Shown here piece after piece: positions 28,484 to 37,469 of a stretch of DNA of 64,000 nt. The notes under the pieces are model-generated. The model saw only the letters and a program-made list of their open reading frames with translations. It was not told the DNA's origin and searched no databases. Source of the stretch: Paenibacillus vini (lineage in GTDB: Bacteria > Bacillota > Bacilli > Paenibacillales > Paenibacillaceae); assembly GCF_018403325.1 (NCBI RefSeq), contig NZ_BOSL01000004.1, positions 248,001-312,000 on the forward strand, given 5' to 3'. Both the position numbers and the translations under genes were made by a program. How positions within the stretch are numbered: position 1 is the stretch's first letter; each line of letters starts with the position of its first letter.

Positions 28484-29482
28484 ATGAGCAAAATTATTGG
28501 CGAATCCCTGAAAAATATTCCTTGGCAAGAGAAGCCGGAAGGCTTGAACGCGCCGGTTTGGCGTTATTCCGCAAACCCGATCATCGAACGTCACGCGATC
28601 CCGAATTCCAATAGCGTATTCAACTCCGCAGTCGTACCTTTTGAAGGCGGGTTTGCCGGCGTATTCCGCTGCGACTCTAGATCGGTGAGCATGGATATTT
28701 TCGCCGGATTCAGTGACGACGGCGTGAATTGGAACATCAATCACGATCCGATTCAATTCGAAGGCGACGAAGAAATTATTAAACGGGAATACCGTTATGA
28801 TCCGCGGGTATGCAAGATTGGAGACCGCTACTACATCACTTGGTGCAACGGCTATCACGGTCCGACGATCGGCATTGCGTATACGACCGATTTCAAAACG
28901 TTCCATCAGCTGGAGAATGCCTTTTTGCCGTATAACCGCAACGGAGTACTGTTCCCGCGCAAAATCGGAGATTACTATGCTATGGTCAGCCGTCCGAGCG
29001 ATACGGGCCACACGCCGTTCGGAGATATTTTCTACAGCGTAAGCCCGGACCTCACGTTCTGGGGGAAACACCGCTATGTGATGGGTACGATCGGCGGAGA
29101 CGAGTCTGCATGGCAATCCAAAAAAATCGGTCCCGGACCGGTTCCGATCGAAACCGACAAAGGCTGGTTGCTGATTTATCACGGCGTTATTAATACCTGC
29201 AACGGATTCGTTTACCGTATGGGCTGCGCGCTTCTGGATATCAATGAGCCTTGGAAAGTGCTTGCCCGTTCCCGCAACTACATTCTCGGCCCGGAAACGC
29301 TGTACGAGTGCGTAGGAGACGTGCCGAACGTAACTTTCCCGTGCGCCGCATTGACCGATGCTGACACCGGCCGCATTGCCATCTATTACGGCTGCGCCGA
29401 TACGGTGACGGGAATCGCCTTCACGACCGTGGATGAGTTGCTCGACTACATGGAAAAGTATCCGTTGGAAGCACAAGCATAA
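28484..29482 (+). CDS. Glycoside hydrolase family 130 mannoside phosphorylase
   Basis: Beta-mannoside phosphorylase family, 332 residues, five-bladed beta-propeller. Family enzymes use phosphate to split beta-mannosides and give mannose 1-phosphate. Visible are [11 protein letters not shown] near residue 43, the catalytic Asp in YRYDPRV near 105 and [17 protein letters not shown] near 162. In this setting the natural substrate may be the Man-beta-1,4-GlcNAc core left after GH38 and GH125 have trimmed an N-glycan, but other mannosyl disaccharides are possible. AAAAGGAG precedes the ATG. It is the last gene before a strong terminator. Confidence 0.88.
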   Translation: MSKIIGESLKNIPWQEKPEGLNAPVWRYSANPIIERHAIPNSNSVFNSAVVPFEGGFAGVFRCDSRSVSMDIFAGFSDDGVNWNINHDPIQFEGDEEIIKREYRYDPRVCKIGDRYYITWCNGYHGPTIGIAYTTDFKTFHQLENAFLPYNRNGVLFPRKIGDYYAMVSRPSDTGHTPFGDIFYSVSPDLTFWGKHRYVMGTIGGDESAWQSKKIGPGPVPIETDKGWLLIYHGVINTCNGFVYRMGCALLDINEPWKVLARSRNYILGPETLYECVGDVPNVTFPCAALTDADTGRIAIYYGCADTVTGIAFTTVDELLDYMEKYPLEAQA

Positions 29483-29552
29483 GTAAAGCCATAAACAACG
29501 CCAACGATTATTGAAATGAATAGGAATCAGCGACGGGCCTATTCGAAACAGG

Positions 29553-29598
29553 GAGCCGCTATCCTGCTTCGCTCGAAGCGAGGGTGGCGGTTCTTTAT
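29553..29598 (+). terminator. Terminator after the GH3-GH38-GH125-GH130 operon
   Basis: Long hairpin: outer 12-bp stem with G-T pairs (29553-29564 with 29582-29593) and an inner GCTTCG/CGAAGC stem, followed by TTTATT. Confidence 0.8.
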
Positions 29599-29746
29599 TC
29601 CTCGAGCCGGTTCCGGTCCAGGTGGATAGGGCGTGACTAACCCGATTGCATGCCTATCTTTAATTTTTCTATCTATATCTTTAGTTTCGCTCCTATATGA
29701 AACCGGGCCGATACGATAAATTAGTGAGGAATGACCTGACTTTTAA

Positions 29747-29752
29747 TATAAT
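29747..29752 (+). promoter_or_regulatory. Candidate -10 of the second mannosidase gene
   Basis: TATAAT 39 bases before the ATG at 29791. No consensus -35 is found at 16-18 bases. The rest of the 308-bp gap from 29483 holds the terminator at 29553 and otherwise nothing that I can recognise. Confidence 0.4.
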
Positions 29753-29790
29753 CTACGATTCAAATAGAGAAGAAAGCGGGGAATCAACGC

Positions 29791-32535
29791 ATGGACAAGA
29801 AAAGAACAGCGCATATCATTTCCCACACGCACTGGGACAGAGAATGGTACCTGCCTTACGAGAAGCATCATGTCCGGCTCGTGGCGCTGGTGGACGCGCT
29901 TCTGGACAAACTGGACCAGGGCGGAGAGTTCAAGAGCTTCTATCTGGACGGGCAGACAATCATCTTGGAGGACTATCTCCAGGTCCGTCCCGAGAATAAA
30001 GAACGGCTGGAGACCCATATCCGGGAAGGCCGTATTTTGATCGGGCCATGGTATATTTTGCAGGATGCGTTCCTGACGAGCGGCGAAGCGAATGTACGCA
30101 ACATGCAGATCGGCCATCAGGACGCCAAACGGTACGGGGAGCCTGCCAAGATTGGTTATTTCCCCGATACGTTTGGACTTGTCGGTCAAACGCCGCAGCT
30201 GATGAAGCAGTCGGGGATTGACAATGCCTTTTTCGGGCGCGGCGTAAAGCCGACGGGCTTTAACAATACAGTATCCGACGGCGGGTATGAGTCTTCTTTC
30301 TCGGAGCTTATCTGGGAAGGGCCCGATGGCTCGAAGGTGCTCGGCATTCTGTTTGCCAACTGGTATTCGAACGGCAACGAGGTACCGACTGACGACGAGG
30401 AAGCCAAGGCGTTCTGGGACCGCAAGCTGGCGGATGCGGAGAAATACGCCTCCACCGGGGAACTGCTGTTTATGAACGGCTGTGATCATCAGCCGATCCA
30501 GCTCGATCTGCCGGAGGCGATCGAAACGGCTTCCCGGTTGTACCCGGACACGGAGTTTGTCCACTCCAGCCTGCCGCAGTATTTGCAGTCGCTGGAAGGG
30601 GCGCTAGACCGGGATTTATCCTCCGTGAAGGGCGAACTGCGCAGCCAGCGCACAGACGGCTGGGGGACGCTGGTCAATACGGCTTCGGCCCGGGTGTACC
30701 TGAAGCAAATGAACCAGGAAGGTCAGACCTTGCTTGAAAAAGTAGCCGAACCGCTGGCCTCGTTTGCGCATCTGCTGGGCAAGGAATACCCGCATCACCT
30801 GTTTACCTATGCCTGGAAAACGCTGATGCAGAACCATCCGCACGACAGCATCTGCGGCTGCAGCGTGGATGAAGTGCACCGTGAAATGGTCACTCGTTTC
30901 GCCAAAAGCCGCCACGTCGCCGAGTCCGTCATCGACGACAGCAAGCAGGTAATCGCCGAATCGATCGATACTTCGGGGTTCGCCGCATACGGCGAAGATC
31001 CGCTTCCTTTGGTCGCGATGAATACGACCGGCTGGGCTCGTACCGGCGTGATTTCGGTGGAGCTGGATGCCGCCCGCTTGTATTTGCGGGAAGGCTTTAC
31101 CCTGGAGGAAACCGCCCGCCGGATGAAGGAGGCCGATTTGTCCGGCCGCGTTCTGATCGATGAAGCCGGGAATAAGGTCGCTTGCACCGTGGAAGACTTG
31201 GGACTCCTGTTCGGATATGATTTGCCGGACGACAAGTTCCGCCAGCCTTACATGTGCCGCCGGGTCCGGATCACGTTCCAGGCGGAAGACGTTCCGGCAC
31301 TCGGACTCCGTACCTACGCATGGGTACGCCGGGAGGAGGCAGCGTCCGGTTCCATTCCTCAGAACGCGGGGTCACTGCTGACCGGCCACCATGTTATGGA
31401 GAATACCGCGATTAAGATTGAGATTGCGGAGGACGGCTCCTTTGCGCTGATCGACAAGAAGTCGGGCCGCAACTACCGGGACCTCGGCGTTTACGAGGAT
31501 ACCGGGGATATCGGCAACGAATATATGTACCGTCAGCCGGAAGGCGAGAAAGCGTTGACCACGAAGGGGCTGGCCGCGCAAATCCGGGTGGTGGAGGATA
31601 CGCCGTACCGCGCATCCATCGAGATCCGCCACCATTGGGAAATTCCCGCTTCCGCGGACGACACGCTGGATGCGGAGCAACGGGCGCTCGTATATTATCC
31701 GGAACGCAAGGCACAGCGCAGCAAGCGCCTCGTTCCATTGGAGATCACTACCGTTCTCTCATTGGAGAAAGGCGGAAAAGGGCTGCATATCGAAAGCAGC
31801 CTCGATAACCGGGCGAAGGATCATCGGATTCGCGTTCTGTTCCCGACCGATCTTATGGCGGCCAAGCATCAGGTTGATTCTATGTTCGAAATCGCCGTGA
31901 GAGATAACGAACCGGCTCCGGAATGGGCCAACCCAAGCAATACCCAGCATCAACAGGCCTTTGTGGAGATTAGCGACGGTCAGGCCGGTTTGGCGGTAGC
32001 CAACCTCGGCTTGAACGAATACGAAGTGCTGCGGGACGGCCGCAATACGATTGCCGTGACGCTGCTCCGTTCCGTCGGCGAGTTGGGTGACTGGGGTTTG
32101 TTCCCGACGCCGGAGGCGCAATGTCTCGGTGAGCATACCTTCCGCCTGGAACTGATTCCTTATGGCCATGAAGGCGGCGGTGCGTTCGATGCATATACCG
32201 AGGCCTACCAGTTCCAGATTCCATGGACGGTTTGCCAGACAGGCGTGCATACCGGACCAATCGCTCCGCTCTACACGCCGTTGCGTTGGGAGGGGGCGGA
32301 GCTTGCCTTCTCGTCGCTCAAAATGAACGAGGAAACGGGAGATCTGCTGCTGCGCTGGTACAATATGAGCAGTAGCGATGCTGAACTGACCCTCAGTCCT
32401 AATATGAAGTCGGAGTATTTATATAAGACGACTATATTGGAGGAGCCTGCACAGCCTTTATCCGGCAACACGGCCGGCGGACTTTCAATGCTGGTAGGAC
32501 CTTGCGAAATCGTGACGATCGGGATTCACAGATAA
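29791..32535 (+). CDS. Alpha-mannosidase, glycoside hydrolase family 38 (second copy, MngB-like)
   Basis: GH38 enzyme of 914 residues, of the shorter bacterial type that begins directly with the catalytic domain: ISHTHWDREWY at residues 10-20 carries the zinc ligands, GYFPDTFGL with the probable catalytic Asp lies near 120, and the His-rich NHPHDSICGCS zinc motif near 348. A C-terminal beta-sandwich region follows. No signal peptide, so cytoplasmic. It is separated from the GH130 gene by a terminator and probably has its own promoter. The linkage specificity may differ from that of the first GH38 copy, since the two are of different subtypes. Confidence 0.92.
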   Translation: MDKKRTAHIISHTHWDREWYLPYEKHHVRLVALVDALLDKLDQGGEFKSFYLDGQTIILEDYLQVRPENKERLETHIREGRILIGPWYILQDAFLTSGEANVRNMQIGHQDAKRYGEPAKIGYFPDTFGLVGQTPQLMKQSGIDNAFFGRGVKPTGFNNTVSDGGYESSFSELIWEGPDGSKVLGILFANWYSNGNEVPTDDEEAKAFWDRKLADAEKYASTGELLFMNGCDHQPIQLDLPEAIETASRLYPDTEFVHSSLPQYLQSLEGALDRDLSSVKGELRSQRTDGWGTLVNTASARVYLKQMNQEGQTLLEKVAEPLASFAHLLGKEYPHHLFTYAWKTLMQNHPHDSICGCSVDEVHREMVTRFAKSRHVAESVIDDSKQVIAESIDTSGFAAYGEDPLPLVAMNTTGWARTGVISVELDAARLYLREGFTLEETARRMKEADLSGRVLIDEAGNKVACTVEDLGLLFGYDLPDDKFRQPYMCRRVRITFQAEDVPALGLRTYAWVRREEAASGSIPQNAGSLLTGHHVMENTAIKIEIAEDGSFALIDKKSGRNYRDLGVYEDTGDIGNEYMYRQPEGEKALTTKGLAAQIRVVEDTPYRASIEIRHHWEIPASADDTLDAEQRALVYYPERKAQRSKRLVPLEITTVLSLEKGGKGLHIESSLDNRAKDHRIRVLFPTDLMAAKHQVDSMFEIAVRDNEPAPEWANPSNTQHQQAFVEISDGQAGLAVANLGLNEYEVLRDGRNTIAVTLLRSVGELGDWGLFPTPEAQCLGEHTFRLELIPYGHEGGGAFDAYTEAYQFQIPWTVCQTGVHTGPIAPLYTPLRWEGAELAFSSLKMNEETGDLLLRWYNMSSSDAELTLSPNMKSEYLYKTTILEEPAQPLSGNTAGGLSMLVGPCEIVTIGIHR

Positions 32536-32567
32536 ATTAGGTTACTTGCAAACAGAAAACGGCACAA

Positions 32568-32611
32568 AAAAAGGTACAGCTCCTCATTTTATGAGGGGAC
32601 TGTACCTTTTT
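32568..32611. terminator. Bidirectional terminator between convergent genes
   Basis: 12-bp perfect stem AAAAAGGTACAG/CTGTACCTTTTT (32568-32579 with 32600-32611), extended inside by CTCCTCAT/ATGAGGGG. A and T runs on both sides serve the mannosidase and the minus-strand glycosyltransferase gene, whose stop is at 32614. Confidence 0.9.
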
Positions 32612-32613
32612 AG

Positions 32614-33483
32614 TTAGAACAGTTCCAGCAATTGACGAGCCCGGTGTTCGTACGTATGGGCTTTCAGTACGTGCTTGTGCCCGGCTGCCGCAATTTTGGC
32701 GGCTTCATCCAAATGGTCCAGATAATATCGCGCCTTCTCCAGCAAATCTTCTGTCGAGTGGAAAATAATATAATGCTTCCCGTCCTGGAACAAGCGGGAC
32801 TGCTCGGGAGTATCGTCCGTGAGGACCAGAGCGCCGCAACCCATACCCTCGAAGATTCGCATGTTAAAAGTCTTGATATGATCGGCTGTCTGGTTAAACA
32901 CGATTTTGGAGTTTCCATACAATTCGCTTAGCTTTTCCAAATAAGGACGCTTGCGAAACGAACAGTTTCTTTGACTGAGGGACGTTTCCATAGACCGGAG
33001 ATTGGCATCACGCTCAGCATAGATGGAGGTGTGCGAGCCCGCAAACGCAATATCGATGGTCCGATCAGGTAAAGGAATATCGGAGCGGAAAATATGAGGA
33101 TCTGCCCCGAACGGAAAAAATTCAACGGATGTCGAGAACAGGGGCGCCAGATGCAAAGAATGGGACATCAGCAGGAGATCAGGGCGGTATGCTGCGACCA
33201 ACTCCAGATTAGTGTCCAGGCGGTTTTCCCCATGGTGAATCCAATGGATGACGGGAATTTTGACGAGATTGCGATTCGCTACGACAACGGGTGGTCGGGC
33301 CGGACTCTCCACAAAGAGTATGGCTTTGTATTTGCCAAGATCTATTTTTGCAAAATCGACTTCCTTTTCAACCGTGTCTACGGGAGTGCCTATATTCCTT
33401 AAAGCCCGTTCCAAATAACTTCCGGGCGTATAGGGCGTCTTTCCGTAACACATCAAAAGGGGCGTTTGTTTAGCAGCTTTCAA
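32614..33483 (-). CDS. CgeB-like glycosyltransferase
   Basis: Cytoplasmic GT-B-type glycosyltransferase of 289 residues, of the family that includes the spore maturation protein CgeB. The N-terminal half has a Rossmann-like donor-independent domain; the C-terminal half carries the hallmark MRIFEGMGCGALVLTDDT (about residues 208-225) and a trailing helical segment. The start is TTG at 33483, with GAGG close upstream, and is not certain. It is alone between the mannosidase and the sugar isomerase operon. CgeB relatives decorate the spore surface or cell-wall polymers; the acceptor here is unknown. Confidence 0.78.
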   Translation of the reverse strand: MKAAKQTPLLMCYGKTPYTPGSYLERALRNIGTPVDTVEKEVDFAKIDLGKYKAILFVESPARPPVVVANRNLVKIPVIHWIHHGENRLDTNLELVAAYRPDLLLMSHSLHLAPLFSTSVEFFPFGADPHIFRSDIPLPDRTIDIAFAGSHTSIYAERDANLRSMETSLSQRNCSFRKRPYLEKLSELYGNSKIVFNQTADHIKTFNMRIFEGMGCGALVLTDDTPEQSRLFQDGKHYIIFHSTEDLLEKARYYLDHLDEAAKIAAAGHKHVLKAHTYEHRARQLLELF

Positions 33484-33575
33484 AGTTCCTCATCTCCCCC
33501 TTAGTTTCAAAATTTGCGTATATAGCAAATTATGTAATAGAGGGAGAGGAGGTTTGAGCAAGGAGCGGAGTCAGG

Positions 33576-34436
33576 CTATACTTCGTCCCAAATTCGTTTC
33601 ACATTATCAAAGGCGATTTTCGTACCGTTCAGACAGTCTTCCATGCCTTCATATTCGATTGAGAAAAATCCGTCATAGCCGGAACTCTTGATAGCCCGAA
33701 TAATTTCCCACAGATCGATATCGCCATGACCGGCGATCGCTCCGCGCAAGAAGTTGCCTCCGGTGCTCTTGAACCAGCCCTCCCCGGGATTGCGGTAGGA
33801 CGGGCGGATGTAGAAGTCTTTGATATGCACGATCGAGGCGTATTTCAAATTGCTCTTTACGGCAGTAACCGGATTCTCGTCCACGCACACGAAGTTGCCG
33901 ACATCCAGCGTTGTTTTGAAATTCGGACGATCTACGGCATGAAGGAGCGCCTGTACGCGATCGCTGGCTTGGACATAGTAGCCGTGATTCTCCACACTTG
34001 TCGTAATTCCGTATTGCGCTGCGTGATCGGCAATCCGGCGGCAGGCTGCCGCGATTTTGTCCAGGTCCTCGTTAAACCGCTGGATGGAGATATCTTGGCG
34101 GGATGCGACGTCATGCCGCATCAGTTTCGCGCCCAAACGGTGGACCCGATCCACCTCGCTGATCACTCTGGCAATTTCCGCCTCATAGGCTTCTTCCGTA
34201 TCCGTGATAAAGTTGGCTCCGATCGCGTAATTCGAAATTTCGATGCCGGCAGCTTTGGCTTTATTTATAATTTGTTCCTCAAGCCCCGGGTCGTTGTCAA
34301 AGTCGAATCCGAGCTTCGGTACGATTTCAATATGGCTGGCCCCGATGCCCGCGGTCCAATCGATCACTTCACTGATATTCATGCGGCCTTGATGCATAGC
34401 CTGGAACAAGCTGTAAGAACTAATTCCTAACTTCAT
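33576..34436 (-). CDS. Sugar phosphate isomerase/epimerase (TIM barrel), first
   Basis: Xylose-isomerase-like TIM barrel of 286 residues. Metal-binding positions typical of the family are visible as SVENHG (about 153), LDVGNF (about 182), VHIKDF (about 208) and SIEYEG near the C-terminus. GGGAG precedes the ATG at 10 bases. It follows a second such gene and a Gfo/Idh/MocA dehydrogenase in one minus-strand operon; such trios convert oxidised sugars or inositol-like compounds. The substrate is unknown. Confidence 0.85.
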   Translation of the reverse strand: MKLGISSYSLFQAMHQGRMNISEVIDWTAGIGASHIEIVPKLGFDFDNDPGLEEQIINKAKAAGIEISNYAIGANFITDTEEAYEAEIARVISEVDRVHRLGAKLMRHDVASRQDISIQRFNEDLDKIAAACRRIADHAAQYGITTSVENHGYYVQASDRVQALLHAVDRPNFKTTLDVGNFVCVDENPVTAVKSNLKYASIVHIKDFYIRPSYRNPGEGWFKSTGGNFLRGAIAGHGDIDLWEIIRAIKSSGYDGFFSIEYEGMEDCLNGTKIAFDNVKRIWDEV

Positions 34437-34455
34437 GATTGGTCATCTCCCTAAT

Positions 34456-35334
34456 TTAGCCTCGATAAGATTGGATGAAGGACACCGCTTTGGCAATATC
34501 CTCCGCAGGGTTGGTGCCTACTTCACGCTCGATCGTCAGGTAGCCGGTATAACCGATTTCCTGGAGCGCCGCAAAATAAGCCGGGAAGTCGACTTTGCCC
34601 TCACCGAGCGGAACCTCTTCAAAGGCTGCGCCAGAGGCGGCCATTTCGGCGATTTTCTGGTGATCCATCGCGCTGTAGCCAAGAAAACCGTATACGTCCT
34701 TCGGATCGACCGGACGCAGACGCTTGCCGTCTTTGACATGCGTGTGGACGATGTAGTCCCGCAGCGTTTTGACGCCTTGTACCGGATCATCACCCGTCAC
34801 CATGACCATATTGGCCGGATCGAAATTGACGGAAACGCCGTTCGTGCTGAGCGTATCCAGGAACTCCTTCAAATGTGCCGCCGGCTCGGGTCCGGTCTCA
34901 ATGGCAAAGTAGGCGTTCATGCTCTTGGCGTACACACCGAGCTCCTCACAAGCCTGCTGCATCGCCTCATAAATACGGCCATCCGCATTATCCGGCACGA
35001 TGCCGATATGCGTCGTAACGATATTCGTGCCAAGCTCGACGGCCAGATCGAGGATCCGTTTTGATTTCTCAATTTTTGCCGGATTCGCTTCCGCGTCCTG
35101 GAATCCATGTCCGGCCAAATCGCCGCAGAGCGCGGAAATTTCCAGGCCCAAGCCTTCAATATAGCTGCGCAATTCCTTGCGTTTGCTTCCGGTCAGTACT
35201 TCCGGGTCCATTTCGCCAGATACGGCATAAATTTGCACGCCGTCGGCTCCGACCTCTTTGGCTTTGAGTAATCCCTCTCTAACGCCCAGACCGAAACTGT
35301 CAACGATAACTCCGATTTTATTGTTCAGTTTCAC
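34456..35334 (-). CDS. Sugar phosphate isomerase/epimerase (TIM barrel), second
   Basis: TIM-barrel isomerase/epimerase of 292 residues, only distantly similar to the next gene of the operon. Metal-ligand motifs are FAIETGPEP (about 140), VNFDPANM (about 175), HTHVKDG (about 203) and LTIEREVG near the end. The start is GTG at 35334 with AAAGGAGG upstream. It lies 21 bases after the dehydrogenase gene and 19 bases before the other isomerase gene. Two different isomerases beside one dehydrogenase suggest a pathway through a keto-sugar intermediate; this is inference. Confidence 0.85.
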   Translation of the reverse strand: MKLNNKIGVIVDSFGLGVREGLLKAKEVGADGVQIYAVSGEMDPEVLTGSKRKELRSYIEGLGLEISALCGDLAGHGFQDAEANPAKIEKSKRILDLAVELGTNIVTTHIGIVPDNADGRIYEAMQQACEELGVYAKSMNAYFAIETGPEPAAHLKEFLDTLSTNGVSVNFDPANMVMVTGDDPVQGVKTLRDYIVHTHVKDGKRLRPVDPKDVYGFLGYSAMDHQKIAEMAASGAAFEEVPLGEGKVDFPAYFAALQEIGYTGYLTIEREVGTNPAEDIAKAVSFIQSYRG

Positions 35335-35355
35335 CCTTGGTCCGCCTCCTTTAAA

Positions 35356-36417
35356 TTATTTGATTTCAATTTCCCGGCCTTCCGCGGCCGATTGGTAGAT
35401 GGCATTTAATATTTTGATCATTTCCACGCCGTCCTCCACCGGACAGCTGGTCTCATGCAGACCCAGACAGCTGTCGACGAAATGGTTAATTTCCGTATTG
35501 AAGCTTCCTTGGAAATCAAAGCCCGGCGTGCTGATCTGCGGATCGATATTGATGATCGTGTTATGGCGCTCCGTTACAATCGAGAGCACCGGCTCAATTT
35601 CCGCGCCGCCCTTGTCGCCGTAAATATTGACCATCGCCGAGTTGTCTTTCGCATGGAGCGAAAAGCTGACGTCAACCATCAGCGAGGCGCCGTTCTCAAA
35701 CCGGATCAGCGCATTGGCCATATCCTCGACCGTATTGAGGGAGGCATCGTAATCAGCCGCTTTATAGAAATCGTAATTTTCGATATGCGAGCGGTTACCG
35801 AGTTTGTTGTACGTATTCCCGCTTACGGATTTCACTTTCGGTTTGCCCATAAGGTACCAGCACAGGTCGATGACGTGAACGCCGATATCGATCAACGGAC
35901 CGCCGCCCGAGCGCTCCTTGTCCGCGAACCAGCCGCCCGGATTGCCGAGGCGCCGGATCAGGCTGGCTTTGGCAAAGTAAATGTCACCGAGTTCACCGGC
36001 ATCGATGAATTTCTTTAATACCGCAATGTTGGAGGCGTGACGACGGACATAGCCCACCTGGAGCAGCTTACCGGTTTCGCGCACGGCGCGTTCCACCTCT
36101 AGCGCTTCGTCCACGGTTTTGCATAGCGGTTTTTCACAGAGCACGTTCTTGCCCGCTCGAAGCGCCGCGACACTGATTTCGGCATGGCTGTTATTCCATG
36201 TGCAAATGCTGACGGCTTGAACATCCGGGCTCTCGAGCAGCTCCCGGTAATCGGTATAGATGTGAGGGATATTGTACTTACGGGCACTTTCCCGGGCCCG
36301 ATCCTCCTGAAGATCACAAATTGCGACTAACTCAACTTTAGGGTTTAACGCATACGCTTGAAGATGACATTCCGAGATGGAGCCGTTACCGATCAGGCCT
36401 ACTTTCAATTCGCCCAT
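35356..36417 (-). CDS. Gfo/Idh/MocA family oxidoreductase
   Basis: NAD(P)-dependent sugar or cyclitol dehydrogenase of 353 residues. It has an N-terminal Rossmann fold with GLIGNGSISECH (residues 8-19), the CEKPLCKT motif with the conserved Lys (about 95), and a C-terminal alpha/beta domain with DIGVHVIDLCWYLMG (about 176) holding the catalytic Asp and His. It is the first gene of the operon with two isomerases. The ribosome site is weak (AAAGGG at 14 bases), and a perfect cre site ends exactly next to the ATG, so catabolite repression is likely. Confidence 0.9.
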   Translation of the reverse strand: MGELKVGLIGNGSISECHLQAYALNPKVELVAICDLQEDRARESARKYNIPHIYTDYRELLESPDVQAVSICTWNNSHAEISVAALRAGKNVLCEKPLCKTVDEALEVERAVRETGKLLQVGYVRRHASNIAVLKKFIDAGELGDIYFAKASLIRRLGNPGGWFADKERSGGGPLIDIGVHVIDLCWYLMGKPKVKSVSGNTYNKLGNRSHIENYDFYKAADYDASLNTVEDMANALIRFENGASLMVDVSFSLHAKDNSAMVNIYGDKGGAEIEPVLSIVTERHNTIINIDPQISTPGFDFQGSFNTEINHFVDSCLGLHETSCPVEDGVEMIKILNAIYQSAAEGREIEIK

Positions 36418-36431
36418 TGTAATCGCTTACA
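36418..36431 (-). promoter_or_regulatory. Perfect cre (CcpA) site abutting the dehydrogenase start codon
   Basis: TGTAAGCGATTACA on the minus strand matches all 12 specified positions of TGWAANCGNTNWCA and is itself nearly palindromic. It covers the space between the ribosome site and the ATG at 36417. Confidence 0.85.
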
Positions 36432-36548
36432 CCCTTTCATTACCCGTGCGGATTTGCTACAATAATACCGGCTTCAACGCACGAATATGTTTTATTTAAT
36501 CATTCACCAATAATCTAACATAGTTGATATAAGGGGAGAATGTGCAGG

Positions 36549-37409
36549 ATGACAAAGTTTATGGACTATATGATCAGCCCCCATCCTATACGGGTGTTCA
36601 ATCCGGCCGTCGAGGCGACCCGGTTGAAAATCAAGTCGATCTCCGTCGTGGGAGCAGGCCATTTGCCGGGCAGAACGCTGCAGCGTGCGAGTGCCGTTTT
36701 TCAGCAATGGGCGTTTGTAGTGATTACGGGCGGCGCGGGCTATTACCAAGTAAACCGGGGCGAGAGGCAGCGCGTGGAGGCCGGAAGTTGGTTCTGCCTT
36801 TTTCCCGGTACGGAATTCAATTATGGGCCTGACGCAGGCGGATACTGGGACGAATATTATTTCACGGTGGAAGGCGAACGGGTCGGAGAATGGTTGAGGG
36901 ACTGGCTGCTGTCTCCGGATCAGGTGAAAAGAGTCTCGGTCGACGATACGCTGCTGCACAAAATGGAGTTGATGTTCATGCTGATCGACAGCGGCGTCCC
37001 CGGCAACTTGGACCGGGCCGCCCTGCAGCTGGAATCGCTGTTGTATGAGCTGGTGTCCTGGGAAGATAAAGCGGAGGCGGGCAATCGGGGCGGATTCGTG
37101 CTACAGGTGATTGAAGATATCGGCCGATCGCTATATCTGCCGTTGGATGAGGTTGATATTGCCGCCAGACATCATATTTCCGTATCGACACTCAGGAGGG
37201 TGATACATGAGTATTCGGGATATCCCCTGAATGAATTTATTCACCGGCTCAAAGCAGCAGAAGCAAAAAATATATTGCTCAACACGGAAATGAGCGTCAA
37301 GGAAATCAGCGAGATGCTTGGCTACAAAGATATGTTTTACTTCTCCCGCGTGTTCAAAAGAATCACCGGCGTATCTCCTAGAGACTACCGCAGCCGGGTC
37401 GGTACTTGA
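36549..37409 (+). CDS. AraC family transcriptional regulator
   Basis: Regulator of 286 residues with an N-terminal cupin-like sugar-binding domain (GGAGYYQVN, FCLFPGTEF) and two C-terminal helix-turn-helix motifs (LDEVDIAARHHISVSTLRRV and VKEISEMLGYKDMFYFSRVF, followed by the family signature ITGVSPRDYR). It is divergent from the dehydrogenase-isomerase operon, with 131 bases between, so it probably controls that operon in response to its sugar. ATG at 36549 is preferred for spacing to AAGGGGAG; an ATG at 36540 is in frame. Confidence 0.88.
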   Translation: MTKFMDYMISPHPIRVFNPAVEATRLKIKSISVVGAGHLPGRTLQRASAVFQQWAFVVITGGAGYYQVNRGERQRVEAGSWFCLFPGTEFNYGPDAGGYWDEYYFTVEGERVGEWLRDWLLSPDQVKRVSVDDTLLHKMELMFMLIDSGVPGNLDRAALQLESLLYELVSWEDKAEAGNRGGFVLQVIEDIGRSLYLPLDEVDIAARHHISVSTLRRVIHEYSGYPLNEFIHRLKAAEAKNILLNTEMSVKEISEMLGYKDMFYFSRVFKRITGVSPRDYRSRVGT

Positions 37410-37469
37410 GGAAGGGCCTGAACTTGTTCAGAACTTGTCCAGAACTATTCTTGGCCCTGTTTCTGTGGT

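Noticed and set aside
37413-37458. Possible terminator AGGGCC/GGCCCT between the AraC and WYL genes
   Set aside because: Six-base arms around a 34-base loop and no T run on either side; the internal GAACTTGT repeats may be chance.
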